From positions 35,001 to 99,000 of the forward strand of contig JAVVLW010001330.1 of assembly GCA_034401795.1 (NCBI GenBank): a stretch of DNA of 64,000 nucleotides, written 5' to 3'. Position numbers and translations under genes: made by a program. Positions 44,540-56,070 of the stretch are shown here, one piece after another. The stretch is from Chaetoderma sp. LZ-2023a (lineage: Eukaryota; Mollusca; Caudofoveata; Chaetodermatida; Chaetodermatidae). The notes under the pieces are model-generated. The model saw nothing but the letters and a program-made list of their open reading frames with translations. It was not told the origin of the DNA and did no database searches. The number at the start of each line of letters is the position of its first letter. Positions within the stretch are counted from its first letter, which is position 1.

Positions 44540-46812
44540 GATTATGTCTAACCTTCTTCAAACAAGAAACTGTGTTCGACATCCTCGGACGACACAATCT
44601 TCCCAGAAGCTTACCATAGCTACGTAGAATGTGTGTGGTCTGACTGCAACATCAAAAAGGCAAACCTAAGGTGCAGACTGTGAACACTATAACATCGATA
44701 TTCTCATTCAAGAAACTAAAGTAGCTAAACACTCAGAGCACCAACCTCAGACAGATCATAGGCTAGTACTCATGGAGAAAAAACAGGCCACATACCGGGA
44801 CTTAGGCTTTGTAATCGGGCCAAGGGCCTTGGGCCATGTCATTAGTTTTGGATACGTCAGTGATCAACCAGGCTATACCAACGCGAAAACGTACCACCAC
44901 TAAGTGTCGCATAGTCAACGCATATGGCCCAACTACTGGAAAAGTGATAGGGAATCCAGAAATATTAGGTTCCTTCTATGCAGAACTGAGCTCCGCCATT
45001 ACAATCCCAGCTAGATGGCAACTGCTCTTGTGTAGAGATTTCAACTCCAAGCTGGGTAAACTCGGCATTACGGACACTAATTCTGGACTTGGCTTATGCA
45101 TGGGATCGTATTGAGAGGGCACATGAAACTGCAACGGAGATGCACTGGTGGAATCCTTTAGTTCCAATGGCCTATTTGCCACAAATACGGCTTTCAAACA
45201 CCGATGCCGTCGCCGGACAACATGGACTGGACACATTGCAGATCACAAAGCCCCAAAATGTTCTAAAGCTACAACAGCTGTCTTTAACCAAATAGACTTC
45301 ATACTATGCAAGCCAGAAGCAAAAGAACCTACTTCGGGATGCTCGTTCCTATGGAGACACAGGCCTCAATTCTGAGCATAAGCCAGTCATTACACGCCCT
45401 CGGAACAACCCTCTTTACCTAATGTACAAACACCATACCAGACACCTACAATCTACCCAAGCGCATCAGCGACACTGACACTCAAATGCCATACAAGAAG
45501 GCCCTCGGGGAGCAGATAGCTAACATCTATGCCAGCTATCCAAAATACTGAAATCTATGGAATCATCAGCGACCAGCATCATAGGTGTTCTAAAAAAGTA
45601 ACTAAACCAGATATACTGACGACCCCCTAGTAATAAAACTGTCAGCAGAGCAGAAAGCATTATGGCTGCGCATCTATCAAAGTAGCCAAAGCGAAGACCG
45701 CACAAAACCACGTCGGGAACGCAATAACATTCTGCGACACATTAGCGAATGCTTAAAAGATCTTGCTATTCAACAAGCAGACTTCCTAGCAGATGAAATC
45801 ACTGCCACGGATGACTGTTACACGATGTTTCGGGCAGTCCGAGCCCTGCAAGTTACTAACTACACACCACAACTCACTATACACAACTCTGAAGGACACG
45901 TTATCGGGACTGACCAGGGCAAAGCCAAGGTGATTCGAGAATGGTTCAAGGAACAGTTCACTGACCACGATGTTGAGCCCTTGCACACTTTCTCGGGAGA
46001 CCCCAGGCCATTCCTAGGACCAATTAAAATAACAGAAGTTGAGAAGGCACTTAAAGCCCTGAAACATGGACGTGCATCTGGACATGATGGCATGACCAAT
46101 GACCTATTCAAATATACAAGTAACATTATCTCAAAACCGATCACGCACCTAATCAATTCAGCTTTTATGCACCACCCTCCCATCGACGCTGTAGGCCAAG
46201 GCACCCGTATCGCGCTACCCAAGCCCAAGATGCCACCTGGCCCCCAGCCAATCTGCAGCCCATTGTGCTCCTCAACAGCATCCTAAAAATCATATCCAAT
46301 GTAACTCTATGCCGCATCCGAGAAAAGATCGATGACGTCACCGGATCATGTCAATGTGGCTTCAAACGTGGACGCTGCTGCGCAGACACTGTATGGGCTC
46401 AACGCATGCGTGTGTCGCTGGTCATGTCCAAACACTGGGATTTCCACAAAATTGGTATTGACATGTCATGAGCATCCGACACAATTAAACACTTAAAGAT
46501 CCTAGATGTACTACGCCAGGCCAGTTGCAATGAAGATGAGCTACGACTAGTGAGGCTACTGCTTGCAGACACCAAGTTGAGAGTACGCGTCAAGTCAGTG
46601 AAGTCTATAGAGTTTGAGACATCAATCGGCTCCCCACCGGGAGATGGTCTATCCCCTGTACTTTTCACCTGTTAACTTAATGCTGCATTGAAATCCGTGC
46701 GGGAAAATTCCACAAGACCAAACCACCAGTGTCAATACTGGGTATGCCACTAGAGCTGGAATATGCCGACGATGTGGACTTCATAGACGAGGAAAAGAAA
46801 CCCCATGACTAA
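44540..46812 (+). pseudogene. Decayed non-LTR (LINE) retrotransposon: endonuclease and reverse transcriptase remnant
   Basis: In several frames, reading order is preserved. First comes an apurinic-type endonuclease: TIAT-stop-NVCGLT near 44612, DILIQETKVAKHSE near 44695, VNAYGPTTGKV near 44913, CRDFNSKLGKLG near 45037, NGLFATNTAFKHR near 45163 and QIDFILCK near 45292. Then comes reverse transcriptase: EVEKALKALKHGRASGHDGM near 46037, LLNSILKIISNVTLCRIREK near 46266, CGFKRGRCCADTVWAQRM near 46357, SIGSPPGDGLSPVLF near 46624 and the catalytic block LEYADDVDFIDEE near 46758. Stops and frameshifts are numerous. The 3' end is missing and meets a MITE-1 copy at about 46813. The clade is not resolved. 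Confidence 0.85.
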
Positions 46813-46994
46813 CTTCTCCAGATAGCTATGCCCCGCCTACCTCTAGCTAGTCTCCGCCGAGAAAACCAATTTCAAAGTAACTGTACAGGTAAGCTGTTGA
46901 CTATTTTGAAAGTAATTTGACTGTGTGGCTGTTGCACCTAATCAAGTACAAAAGAGTCAACAGAAAGTGTATTAAATGATAAATACACACAACG
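46806..46994 (+). mobile_element. MITE-1 copy, left half
   Basis: ATAGCTATGCCCCGCCTACC, the core CTGTTGACTATTTTGAAAGT / GTACAAAAGAGTCAACAG, and the phrase GTGTATTAAATGATAAATAC. The copy then stops where the next MITE-1 begins. Confidence 0.8.
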
Positions 46995-47405
46995 GACCTT
47001 TCCAGAGTAATGACGGCATATGACGTCATAATCAGCTAAGCTGCGTGTAGGATGACGTCATAATCATTACGTCATAAATTATTCTTTTAGTCCCGTCTTT
47101 AACTCTTAATAGTTCGACACGTTGTAAGAATTGCATGTCTCTGCTATTTAACAAACATAAACAAGTTCCAGAGAATTTTGCAGGTAAGCTGTTGAATATA
47201 TTGAAACTAATTTGACTGGCCATAGGCAGCAACAGAACCCAGTTAAATTAGTTTCAAAATATTCAACAGCTTACCCGTATAGTTTTCAGGAAATTGATAT
47301 CGTCAGGGAGGGCGTTCAGAGATCGTTCTATCCCAACACGAACGAGGTGTGGGTGGAGCTTAGCTAGAGATGGGCGGGGCATAGCTAAAATAGAAAGGTC
47401 CATTC
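46995..47405 (-). mobile_element. MITE-1 copy, full length
   Basis: CGGACCTTTCCAGAGTAATG to AGAAAGGTCCATTCG, with TGACGTCA at about 47028 and 47055. The core hairpin lies at 47190-47272. It is abutted on the left by another copy in opposite orientation. Confidence 0.9.
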
Positions 47406-47497
47406 GTACGCGTGGCGTTCTTTTCAATGATCATGGCTGAACTAGATACGTCGCTGTATATTATGACGTCAGCATACATGTGACGTAATAGCAGAAT

Positions 47498-47879
47498 TAA
47501 TTTTCAACTATGCCCCGCCCATCTCTAGCTAAGCTCCACCCACACTTCGCCGTGTTTGGATATATCGGTCCCTGAACTGCCTGACTATCAATTTCCAGAA
47601 AACTATACAAGTAAGCTGTTGAATATTTGCAAACTAATTTGACTGGGTGCTGCAGCAGCGCCCAGTAAAATTAGTTTCAAAATATTCAACAGTATGTTTA
47701 TTAAATAGTAAAGACATACAATTCGTGAAACAACGCTTAGTCCGTCAGCAATGAAGTGTTCGTGGCGAACTTATCTACGTCATTCATGACGTAATTAATT
47801 ATGACGCCATCCTAAGCGTCACATAGTTGATTATGACGCGTCATAGGATGGATGGATAAACTGGAAAGGGCCATTGAGT
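47498..47879 (+). mobile_element. MITE-1 copy, left terminus missing
   Basis: Begins inside the arm at TTTTCAACTATGCCCCGCCC and ends GGATAAACTGGAAAGGGCCA. The core hairpin is at 47615-47693. The third of three MITE-1 copies within 1.1 kb. Confidence 0.85.
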
Positions 47880-48715
47880 ATGACGTCATATACTTGAGTG
47901 ACAGATCGGATCCTTCCCAATCAGGAAACGTATCTGGCATCAGGTATTTGATAACCTACTTCACTATGTCATTATACTCCATCTAAAATAGCGCAACGTT
48001 CTATGGTCGGTGTATATGTGCACATATTTCGAACTTGAACACGTGTGCAAGTTATCGCAGTAAAATATAATATAGAACTAATATGATAATACATAGAGAT
48101 AGTACATAATGCAGCGGAGATAGTGAGAGTGCTTATAAGTGTACAGCTTATATCAAACCAGAATGGCAGATATCTGTAGTATAGGCCTAATATTAAAAAA
48201 ATCCATTCCCAGCAAAATGAATTGGTGGTCGGAAGAGACAGCAAGTAGACCACCCGTAAAGTGCTGTCTGCCCCTACCCAGTTAGGGCGTGCGATTGGAG
48301 AGTAAAGTAGCGAGACCAACAGCTTGTTACCTACCCTGTTTAATGGCACCCGCAAAAGGTCGCCGCGCTAAGCGCAGGTTACTTCCCCTTATTATACGCG
48401 TAGTTGTCTGGAAATCGCACGGACGCCACTCAAAAAGAGTGCGCTCCCTTTGGATATAGCTAGGATGTATGTCGTAGATATATAATTAATAAAGAAGTCG
48501 CTTGCCCGCTATTTGATTAAGAGCAAAGCTTGCTATAGGTATAGAGATCGGCCTCTAATTATGGATGCTGTGGTAGATTTAAATAATAATATGAAATCAA
48601 CATGACAGTTAAATGGAGCATGGAGCAAGGCTACATGGCTAAACACCTGCCTTGCAAGAATGAAATTGGTCAGACAGCGATGTTTGTGATCGCTTGACGA
48701 CACTAATCCAAACGA
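47880..48715. other. Unassigned spacer with a G+C-richer block
   Basis: 48190-48430 is compositionally distinct (GTAAAGTGCTGTCTGCCCCT, GGTCGCCGCGCTAAGCGCAG) and contains a small CGCGCTAAGCGC-like palindrome. It does not match rRNA or tRNA that I know. It may be part of an LTR or other element. No gene is supported. Confidence 0.35.
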
Positions 48716-49085
48716 ATGGACCTTGCCAATTTATCCATCAATCATATGACGTCATAATCAACTACGTGCCGTGTAAGATGACGTCAATTACATCATGAGT
48801 GACGTAGATAAGCTCGTCACGAACGCTTAATTGATGACGGGCTAACCGTTATTGTACGAATTGTGTCTTTACGATTTAATAAACATGCTGTTGAATATTT
48901 TGCCATAGGCAGCAACGTCACCCAGTCAAATTAGTTTCAAAATATTCAACAGTTTACCCGTAAAGCTTTCTGAAAATTGATAGTCAGGAAGTTCATGGAT
49001 GCTTCGATCCCGAAACGGGAAAGAAGTAGGTGGGGCTTAGCTAGAGATGGGCGGGGCATAGAAAAAACAGGCCTCCTCCATTCGT
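48716..49085 (-). mobile_element. MITE-1 copy with deleted first core arm
   Basis: CGAATGGACCTTGCCAATTT to GGCCTCCTCCATTCG. TGACGTCA lies at about 48747 and 48779. Only TGTTGAATATTTT and the second arm remain of the core. Confidence 0.85.
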
Positions 49086-49328
49086 TGCCATGAGGATGCT
49101 ATGCCACGAGGATATGTTTTCTTAACAGTTCATTTACCTGTTGCGTACTGAGCAGAATATAGGTAAGCTTTGGGGTGATAAAGCACTGGAATGGGACACT
49201 TGGAGATAATACGCAGCCCTATGTAGCAGGCATACTTAAGAACGGGTTATTTATTGGTCAGGTGTTCTTTAGCTGATTTCATCAAAAACGTGTGTTAGAT
49301 GTGTACGCTGTATTGGTCAAATATTGCA

Positions 49329-49566
49329 TTAACCCTGCCACTCATATCAGCCAAAAACGGCTTCTGTAGTGGTTTTGAGAAATGTCCATTTGGAGACCAA
49401 GAGAAGACTATTTTTGAAATGTTACCACTGGAATGACTGGCTCGATAACCGAGCCAGTCATTCCAGTGGTAAATGTTCAAAAATAGTCTTCTCTTGGTCT
49501 GCAAATGGACATTTCCTATGAAAAGGTTGAAATTTTTCTTGAACAAATTCAATGGTTAAACGGTTA
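49329..49566 (+). mobile_element. MITE-2 copy, best-preserved hairpin
   Basis: TTAACCCTGCCACTCATATC to CAATGGTTAAACGGTTAA. The central arms GAAATGTCCATTTGGAGACC ... CTGGCTCGATA and the mirror ACCGAGCCAGTC ... GACATTTC pair over about 65 bases each side with few mismatches. Confidence 0.85.
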
Positions 49567-49864
49567 ATTGATTATGACAATGCGCCTCTAAACTCCTTAC
49601 AATTGTTACTATCTGGTTACAGTGTGGCTGTCCTTCGTCATCTATGACAACCGCACGCCCATTCTGCACACCACACTGTGGTTTGCTTGGCCATTTGGCA
49701 GATTTGGTGACTCCATGGCCAGATCTGTCACGTGATAGATAGTTGTGAACATCGCTGCACCTGGCAAGAGTGGCCCATACTATGTTTAGATAGCAAACTA
49801 GACACACGAAAACGAATATGACGCATGAATCAATATCTGGCCTGGATGTTAAAACAACTGCCAT
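49556..49864 (-). CDS. Candidate secreted or membrane protein exon, unknown family
   Basis: The open frame starts at a true ATG (49862-49864, minus strand). It encodes a short N-region, then a hydrophobic stretch CVIFVFVCLVCYLNIVWATL (about residues 14-33) ending in a signal-peptidase-like ATLA before RCSD. A polar segment with spaced cysteines follows (residues about 36-82; SKPQCGVQNGRA, DEGQPHCNQ). A possible 5' splice site, ATT/GTAAGG, lies at 49601/49600, which would end the exon at about 88 residues. Otherwise the frame runs into the edge of the MITE-2 copy and stops. Composition is more G+C-rich than the neighbourhood. No family is recognised; it could be a chance ORF. Confidence 0.3.
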   Translation of the reverse strand: MAVVLTSRPDIDSCVIFVFVCLVCYLNIVWATLARCSDVHNYLSRDRSGHGVTKSAKWPSKPQCGVQNGRAVVIDDEGQPHCNQIVTIVRSLEAHCHNQLTV

Positions 49865-50224
49865 GTGCGGGAATAATTAAAGATCTATTCTCAGTATCGA
49901 GATTGCATTTGCAACATTTTGCTAAGTACACCACAGATGCCCTCGCTTATATCTTCTACCCTCGCAATGCTTTCCGCCTGTTTCTTCTCATGTTGATTTT
50001 CTTATTTAAAGGGATGCGAATCTCATCTCAGATGTTGAATTGTAACGATAGAGTTTGAATGATAGATTCTATGTCATTCATAACCTGTCACATTTCCCTT
50101 ATCTGTACCACAATTATCTGCTTTGTAATATCGCGTAAATGTTGAAGTGATCGCCACCATTTTGTTTCCTCAAGCGATAGTGTGTGATGTCATGCAAGTG
50201 CCAATGCATTACATTCTTTATTAT

Positions 50225-50352
50225 GTAATACTAATCCCGTTGAATATTTTGAATGGCAGCGGCAACTTCCAGTCAAATTAGTTTCAAAATATTCAACAGC
50301 TTACCTGTATCATTGTTTTACACAAATTTTCCAAACTACAGCTGGCACCTTT
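50225..50352 (-). mobile_element. MITE-1 core fragment
   Basis: CCCGTTGAATATTTTGAATG, with a deleted first arm, then CAGTCAAATTAGTTTCAAAA and TATTCAACAGCTTACCTGTA. The outer parts are lost. Confidence 0.75.
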
Positions 50353-50726
50353 ATGACGGAGCGTATATACAGAGGCGGGCATGGTAGGAGTTTCCTGATT
50401 GGGTGAAAAGTACATCATGACAGCCATGGTGTAGAAATGTACCAAAATTTAGCTACTATAGTCTGAATATCTTTCTTTAGCAGCATGATAAAAGCCTATA
50501 ATAACCTGCATCGTTTATGAGTGGCGTATCAGATCACCCGAATAGCTATCAAGAGATGAGGTTAGTTATCCTATAACCATTGCGTACATGGGCATTACCC
50601 AATGTTATCACTATCTAGAAAATCTGTCAAGATGACCACGGTTGCCAGATATTGTCCTTGACTCATTGTGCAAGGTGAATGTTGTAGAGAAAAATGTATT
50701 AGAGTAAACCTTTCAAAGATGTAATG

Positions 50727-51123
50727 GATGGATCCAGTTTTAGATATGCCCGACATATCTCTAGCTAAGCTCCACCCATACTTCTCCCATGCTGGGATCG
50801 ATCGATCCCTGAACTCCCTGACTATCAATTTCCAGAAAACTATACAGGTAAGCTGTTGAATATTTTGAAACTAATTAGACTGAGTGCTGTTGATGCCTAT
50901 GGTAGCAACAGCGCCGAGTCAAATTAGTTTCAAAATATTCAACAGAATGTTCATTAGATTGTAAATGCATACAATTCGTACAACAACGCTTAGTCCGCCA
51001 TCAATTAATCATTCTTGACGAACTTATCTACGCCATTTATGACATAATTAATTATGACGTCATTCTACACGTCACCTAGTTGACTATGATGTCATATGAG
51101 TGACGGATAAACTGGAAAGATGT
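50727..51123 (+). mobile_element. MITE-1 copy
   Basis: GGATGGATCCAGTTTTAGAT to GACGGATAAACTGGAAAGAT. The core hairpin lies at 50851-50944 with a GATGCCTATGGTAGCAACA loop. TGACGTCA lies at about 51056. Confidence 0.9.
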
Positions 51124-51512
51124 TATTGTACTCTCATATTAACATGGATATTTTACAACCAGTATACAATCATGTTGTTTAGTTTCTAACCAATCTCTGC
51201 ATGGAAACGACCTATCAGCTGAGCAAAATTATATTAAAGCCAGACAATTCGCCATTGCACAAAATCGGCCACGTAAATTGACTATACCACCTTCAAAACA
51301 ACGAATGAAGAGAGGACCTGTACACTTTGCAGTGAGTAAGCAGTTGGTAATGAGTAATAATTCATTCTTCTTATGCAGTTTTCATTGTACTGAGAAAGCA
51401 TCGTTATATATCATATTCGATCTTTAGATTTTGCTATCAGTAATGATGCTAAATTTGACTATCTAATCTCATGCGGAAATGGTGACTCTCGCTCACTCTT
51501 TCTCCTTTCCCA

Positions 51513-51514
<2 letters not shown>

Positions 51515-51611
<97 letters not shown>

Positions 51612-51645
51612 TTCCCTCTCTCCGTCCATTCCTCCCTCCCTCTCT
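51515..51645 (+). repeat. (TC)n microsatellite with interruptions
   Basis: Mostly CT units broken by TTT, CGC and CCC, then C/T-rich sequence to about 51648. Confidence 0.95.
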
Positions 51646-51649
51646 CTTA

Positions 51650-52262
51650 TCCTATATAAAGACAGTTCTACTTTGGCTATCTGTACTTTATCCTATGTGT
51701 ATTTGTAAGCAGCTGTTTTGGTGTTGATAGCAATCTCACTTATCAGGTTGATAGTTGTCACCAAAGTGTCCAGCTATCAGCTCATCTGTTCCCCCATAGC
51801 TGTCTTTCTTCACATAAGATCACGTTCAGGGCCAAACTGAAGGCAGTGCACCGAGTGCATTTGTACAGGTCCTGTTCACATATAGTAACCCTTAGCAAGT
51901 CATATCCATAGCGTATCTTTATTTAGAATCGGAGTTATCTGTTACTGTCTTTGATATAACTGGCAGCAACAGCGTGTGGCAGCATCGCTTACAGGGCAAT
52001 GCAATATATATTAGTTGTGACTTGCGACTAGTATACGTCTGTCAGTCCGTCGGTCAGTATGTCTGTCTAATATTTGACATTTCTGACAAAGTCGCAAGTA
52101 AGTTGTAACTATGGCGCGTCCTCTATCGAATATCGTGATATACAGCGAAGATCGTTATGTAAATACCATCTTCCGGGCTATACAAAATCCGTCTTTTAAA
52201 AGAAACGAGTTTAAGATTCTATTTCACGTCGACTGTCGCCCTTCTCTTACACATCTACTTTA
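51650..52262. other. Unassigned spacer
   Basis: It contains a 51-codon ATG ORF at 52111-52266 in a good start context (AACTATGG) but without domain or neighbour support. GCAGCAACAGCG near 51963 recalls a MITE-1 loop. No confident gene. Confidence 0.35.
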
Positions 52263-53882
52263 TTAGCTCACCTGACTAGAATGGTCAAGTGAGCTTATGG
52301 CATGCTGACCGTCCGTCGTCTGTCCGTCGTCCATCATCCGACCATTCGTCCATCTGTCAACTTTTGCTTTAAATGACTTCTTCTCAAGAACCATTGAGCC
52401 TATTTGAATTTTATTTGAGAAAAATCCACCCTGGGCATAGAGATAGCAGTCTGCTCAAAAGAACACGATTGACTAATTTGGCTGGTGGCCATTTAGGATT
52501 TTCCAGAACCATTAAAACTACCGATTAATTGATGTCCCGATTTCAATGAAAATCGTCTCCAAAACTTCTAAGCCAATCAATTTAAATTTCTAAAAGAGTT
52601 CATCCAGGGCAGAAGCTAAAGCGAGATTGTTCAAGAGATTCTGGTTGGTCGAATTGGATGGCAGCCATTTTTCATGAACTAGTTTTCACTAAAACGATTT
52701 CTTCTCCAGAACTTGCGTCTGGCCGAAACGTGATTTTCACGTTAAGGTGGTACGTTAAAATATGGCCACCATATACCAATCAATACATAGCATTTGTCGT
52801 TCATATTGGACTTTTTCATGTATGTTTGTGGGTATGTTGTCAGATAAGCCGTTTGGCGACCATTTTTTATTTCCCCTGCCAGAAAGCATCAATAGTTTAC
52901 CGAAGTAGTCGACGGGGGCTATAGAAACGGGTACCATCCGTCCGTTCATGCATCTGTCCATACATCCACATTTAATTTCCGCTCGATGACCTCAGTTATC
53001 CTGCATGGATTCAGTTCAAATTTGAGAAATCTATGCCTCTGCATGACACGCTGACTGGGATAGCGGCTGAACGAAACCTGCATGTGAGTTATCCCTTTGA
53101 TTTCTTGAAAATTGTATAATTATTTGGATTTAAAAGAGTTGTATCACCAATACTCCCATAGGAAAAGAATACGAAACTTCAAATGACTTCTTCGCATGGA
53201 CCACCAGTCCAATTTCAACCAAATTTGTAAGGAAGCACGCATGGGTCATGGCGATCCATGATTGTTCAAATGAAGCTGATTTGACTTTTGGCGGCCATTT
53301 TGGATTTTCCAAAAAAATTGGGTACCCCTTTAAAGTGCTATCCTTAATTAAAGACGCGATTTCCGCGAAAGTGTCCAAAAAATAATATGGAAATGCATTA
53401 AAACTTCCTAAACCAATTTGCCGATTTTAATCAAACTTTGCTGGAAGTAAGATATGGGGTAGGCTCCATAACTTCTATTCTGACTTTTGATTGGCTCTTT
53501 TTATCAGCAACCAACTTGGATTTTCTGAAAACTTTCTAGAGCCATTTAAAACGCTACTCCTCCTTAATTGATGACCTGATTTCAACAAAACTTGCGGGGT
53601 GTGAGGTGGTGGTGGGGTGGATGATGATAATGAGAATTTTGACTGGTAAATATTCTCGACTTTCCGAAAATTAACTGTCCAGAAATTACTTAAAACATAT
53701 CTCTTCATAAACTGCCTGGCGAATTTTAACCCAATTTGAGTGGGAAAATCTCATTGGCGTAAGTTCTAGAACTTCTATTCAAATTTTGATTGAACGATTT
53801 TCGGGTGGTCAGCTTGGATTTTCCGAAATTGGTTTTCCCAATATGTCGAGGAAATCTTTTAATATAGTACAGCTAAAACATG
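52263..53882 (+). repeat. TTAGCTCACC-type repeat, copy 2 (long tandem)
   Basis: Starts TTAGCTCACCTGACTAGAAT with the hairpin partner AAGTGAGCTTA and the GACCGTCCGTCGTCTGTCCG run. About four diverged interior units follow, each with TTCTTCTC or a GATTTCAAC(A/C)AAACTT-like phrase and GGCGGCCATTTTGGATTTTC-like phrases (near 52490, 52660, 52850, 53290, 53810). The right terminal GGTGAGCGACACAGGCCC signature is not found, so this end is degenerate. Confidence 0.65.
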
Positions 53883-53884
53883 TC

Positions 53885-54330
53885 CGGACACAATGTGTAC
53901 CTAAAATGACCAGCCACAATGTGTAATGACCAGCTACAACTTGCACCTAAAATGACCAGCCACAATGTGTACCTAAAATGACCAGCCACAATGTGTAATG
54001 ACCAGCCACAATGTGTAATGACCACAATGTGTACCTAAGATGACCAGCCACAATGTGTACCTAAAATGACCAGTCACAATGCGTAATGACCAGCCACAAT
54101 GTGTAATGACCAGCCACAATGTGTACCTAAGATGACAAGCCACAATGTGTACCTAAAATCACCAGCCACAATGTGTAATGACCAGCCACAATGTGTACCT
54201 AAAATCACCAGCCACAATGTGTACCTAAAATGACGAGCCACAATGTGTACCTAAAATGACCAGCCACAATGTGTACCTAAAATGACCAGCCACAATGTGT
54301 ACCTAAAATGACCAGCCACAATGCGGACTT
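53885..54330 (+). repeat. Minisatellite with alternating 26-bp and 20-bp units
   Basis: Long unit GTGTACCTAAAATGACCAGC + CACAAT (26) and short unit GTGTAATGACCAGCCACAAT (20), which lacks the internal CCTAAA. About 18 units in irregular order. Confidence 0.9.
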
Positions 54331-54649
54331 CTATTATAACTTAAATCTCTATTTCTGGCCAGAACTGTTGAATGCCTAACCAAACATCTACAGCGCTCTG
54401 CATGTCGAACATGGCTGATTGAACGCAATGGTCAATGTACGCTATACAGACCGCATGTGTTCATCGCTGTAACCCTACACTGGTGAGAGTGCTCTCTAAT
54501 GAGCGACAAAAGCACCCAAATTCATTACAATGGAATATGAGCTTACTTCCGTGATAAATCACATATGTCAAGTGTCTTCAAACCAGTTATGTAACGCAGA
54601 TATTATATATAATAACACGACATCAGTGGTACACTGACGGGATATTGGG

Positions 54650-55682
54650 GAAAATCTTGGCGTTATGCATTTCCAAATGCAAGGCTAGATTTGTATCAAG
54701 ATCACAATGACCTTGACCTCAAAAGTCTGAATGTCTTTGTGCTGCTCCTATTGGTTGAGGTACCTGAATGACCATGCTTAGTTCCAATAACTTGGCCAAT
54801 TCCTCTGCTTATCTCGTTTTCCCTTTATTCAGATTCTGCGAGCTAAGCAGAGGAATCTACTGGTGACTGTTAGTCTGCTTTTTATACAAGTTAAATTGTG
54901 CAATGACCTTGACCTTTGACCTCGATATCATTGTGCTTCATCCCCTTGATATAAGGAAGCAGGTGTCAAAGTTTAGTCCCAATAGGCTGGAGCCATACCG
55001 ACATATAAGACAAGATCTAGATCTAAATCAAAAACCTAACCAATGAAAATAGTTTTATACCAAGTTTAGAGTTTAGAGTAACCATGAACTTTGACCTCAT
55101 GACCTCACCATCCTTGTGTTCCATCCGCTTGATAAAAGGAAGCATGTGTCCGGGTTTAGTCACACGAGGGTGTACCAATCCTGAGATATAAGATAATAAA
55201 TTGAGCTAAAACAAAAATTTAACCATAAAAAATGGTTTTATACCAAGGTCACAGTGACCTTGACCTTTGATCTCGATATAATTGTGCTCATTCTCCTTGA
55301 TAAAACGAAGCATGTGTCCAAGTTTAATTCCAATAAAGTGACGCCATGCCGAGATATAAGACGATTTGTAGATCTAAACCAAAAACTTAAAAATACAAAT
55401 AGTGTTTTATACAAAGTTCAGAGAGACCGTGTGTCCAACATGTGTCCAAGTTTAATCCGATTCGAGTGAAAGGATCCTCAGATATAAGACGATATGCTGA
55501 GCTAAACCAAAAAGGTAACCATAAAAGTAGAGCTTTTTACCAAGGTCACGGTGACCTTGAACTTTAACCTCATGACCTCAATCTCATAGTGCTCCATCCA
55601 CTTGATATAAGGAAGTATGTGTCCTAGGTTAGTCACATTCAGGTATCCCGATCCTGAGATATAACCTTAACCGAGAGTTGGC
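54650..55682 (+). repeat. Tandem about 180-bp repeat with nuclear-receptor half-sites
   Basis: About five diverged units, each with TGACCTTGACCTTTGACCTC or a variant, ATTGTGCTCCATCC-like, GATATAAGGAAGCATGTGTC-like and GAGATATAAGA phrases. Exact AGGTCAnnnTGACCT palindromes occur at 55246-55260 and 55543-55557. Commonly seen in molluscan genomes; no ORF is maintained. Confidence 0.75.
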
Positions 55683-55683
55683 G

Positions 55684-55733
55684 CAGACAGACAGACAGAC
55701 AGGCAGGCAGGCAGACACACATACAGACAGCAT

Positions 55734-55807
<74 letters not shown>

Positions 55808-55815
55808 CGGGCAGA
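55684..55815 (+). repeat. Composite CAGA/CAGG tetranucleotide tract
   Basis: (CAGA)n-(GGCA)n, interrupted by ACACACATACAGACAGCATG, then a second (CAGA)n-(GGCA)n of higher copy number. Confidence 0.95.
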
Positions 55816-56070
55816 CGGCGTAATGCAGCCCATCGATATACTGGCAGAAATTAAATAATAATTTCAATAGTTTTATAGTAGCCTACGTGTCAATAAAACT
55901 CAACCTCGACGACTTTTAGCTCTGACAATACTTCTGGCAAATATTCTGTAATGGTTTCGTGCCTGATAGTGGTTTGATCTCACGATGCATTATGTAAACA
56001 ATGCTGTTGAATAGTGCTGATTTCTCAGTTTTCGTGATCGACATTAGTAAGCGCGGAGAGAATGTAGGAT

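Noticed and set aside
48190-48430. Possible rRNA or snRNA gene in a G+C-richer block
   Set aside because: No stretch matches conserved 5S, 18S, 28S or U-RNA sequence that I know.
52111-52266. 51-codon ATG ORF just before the second TTAGCTCACC repeat
   Set aside because: Good start context, but short, with no homology that I recognise, and its stop falls on the repeat boundary; chance is likely.
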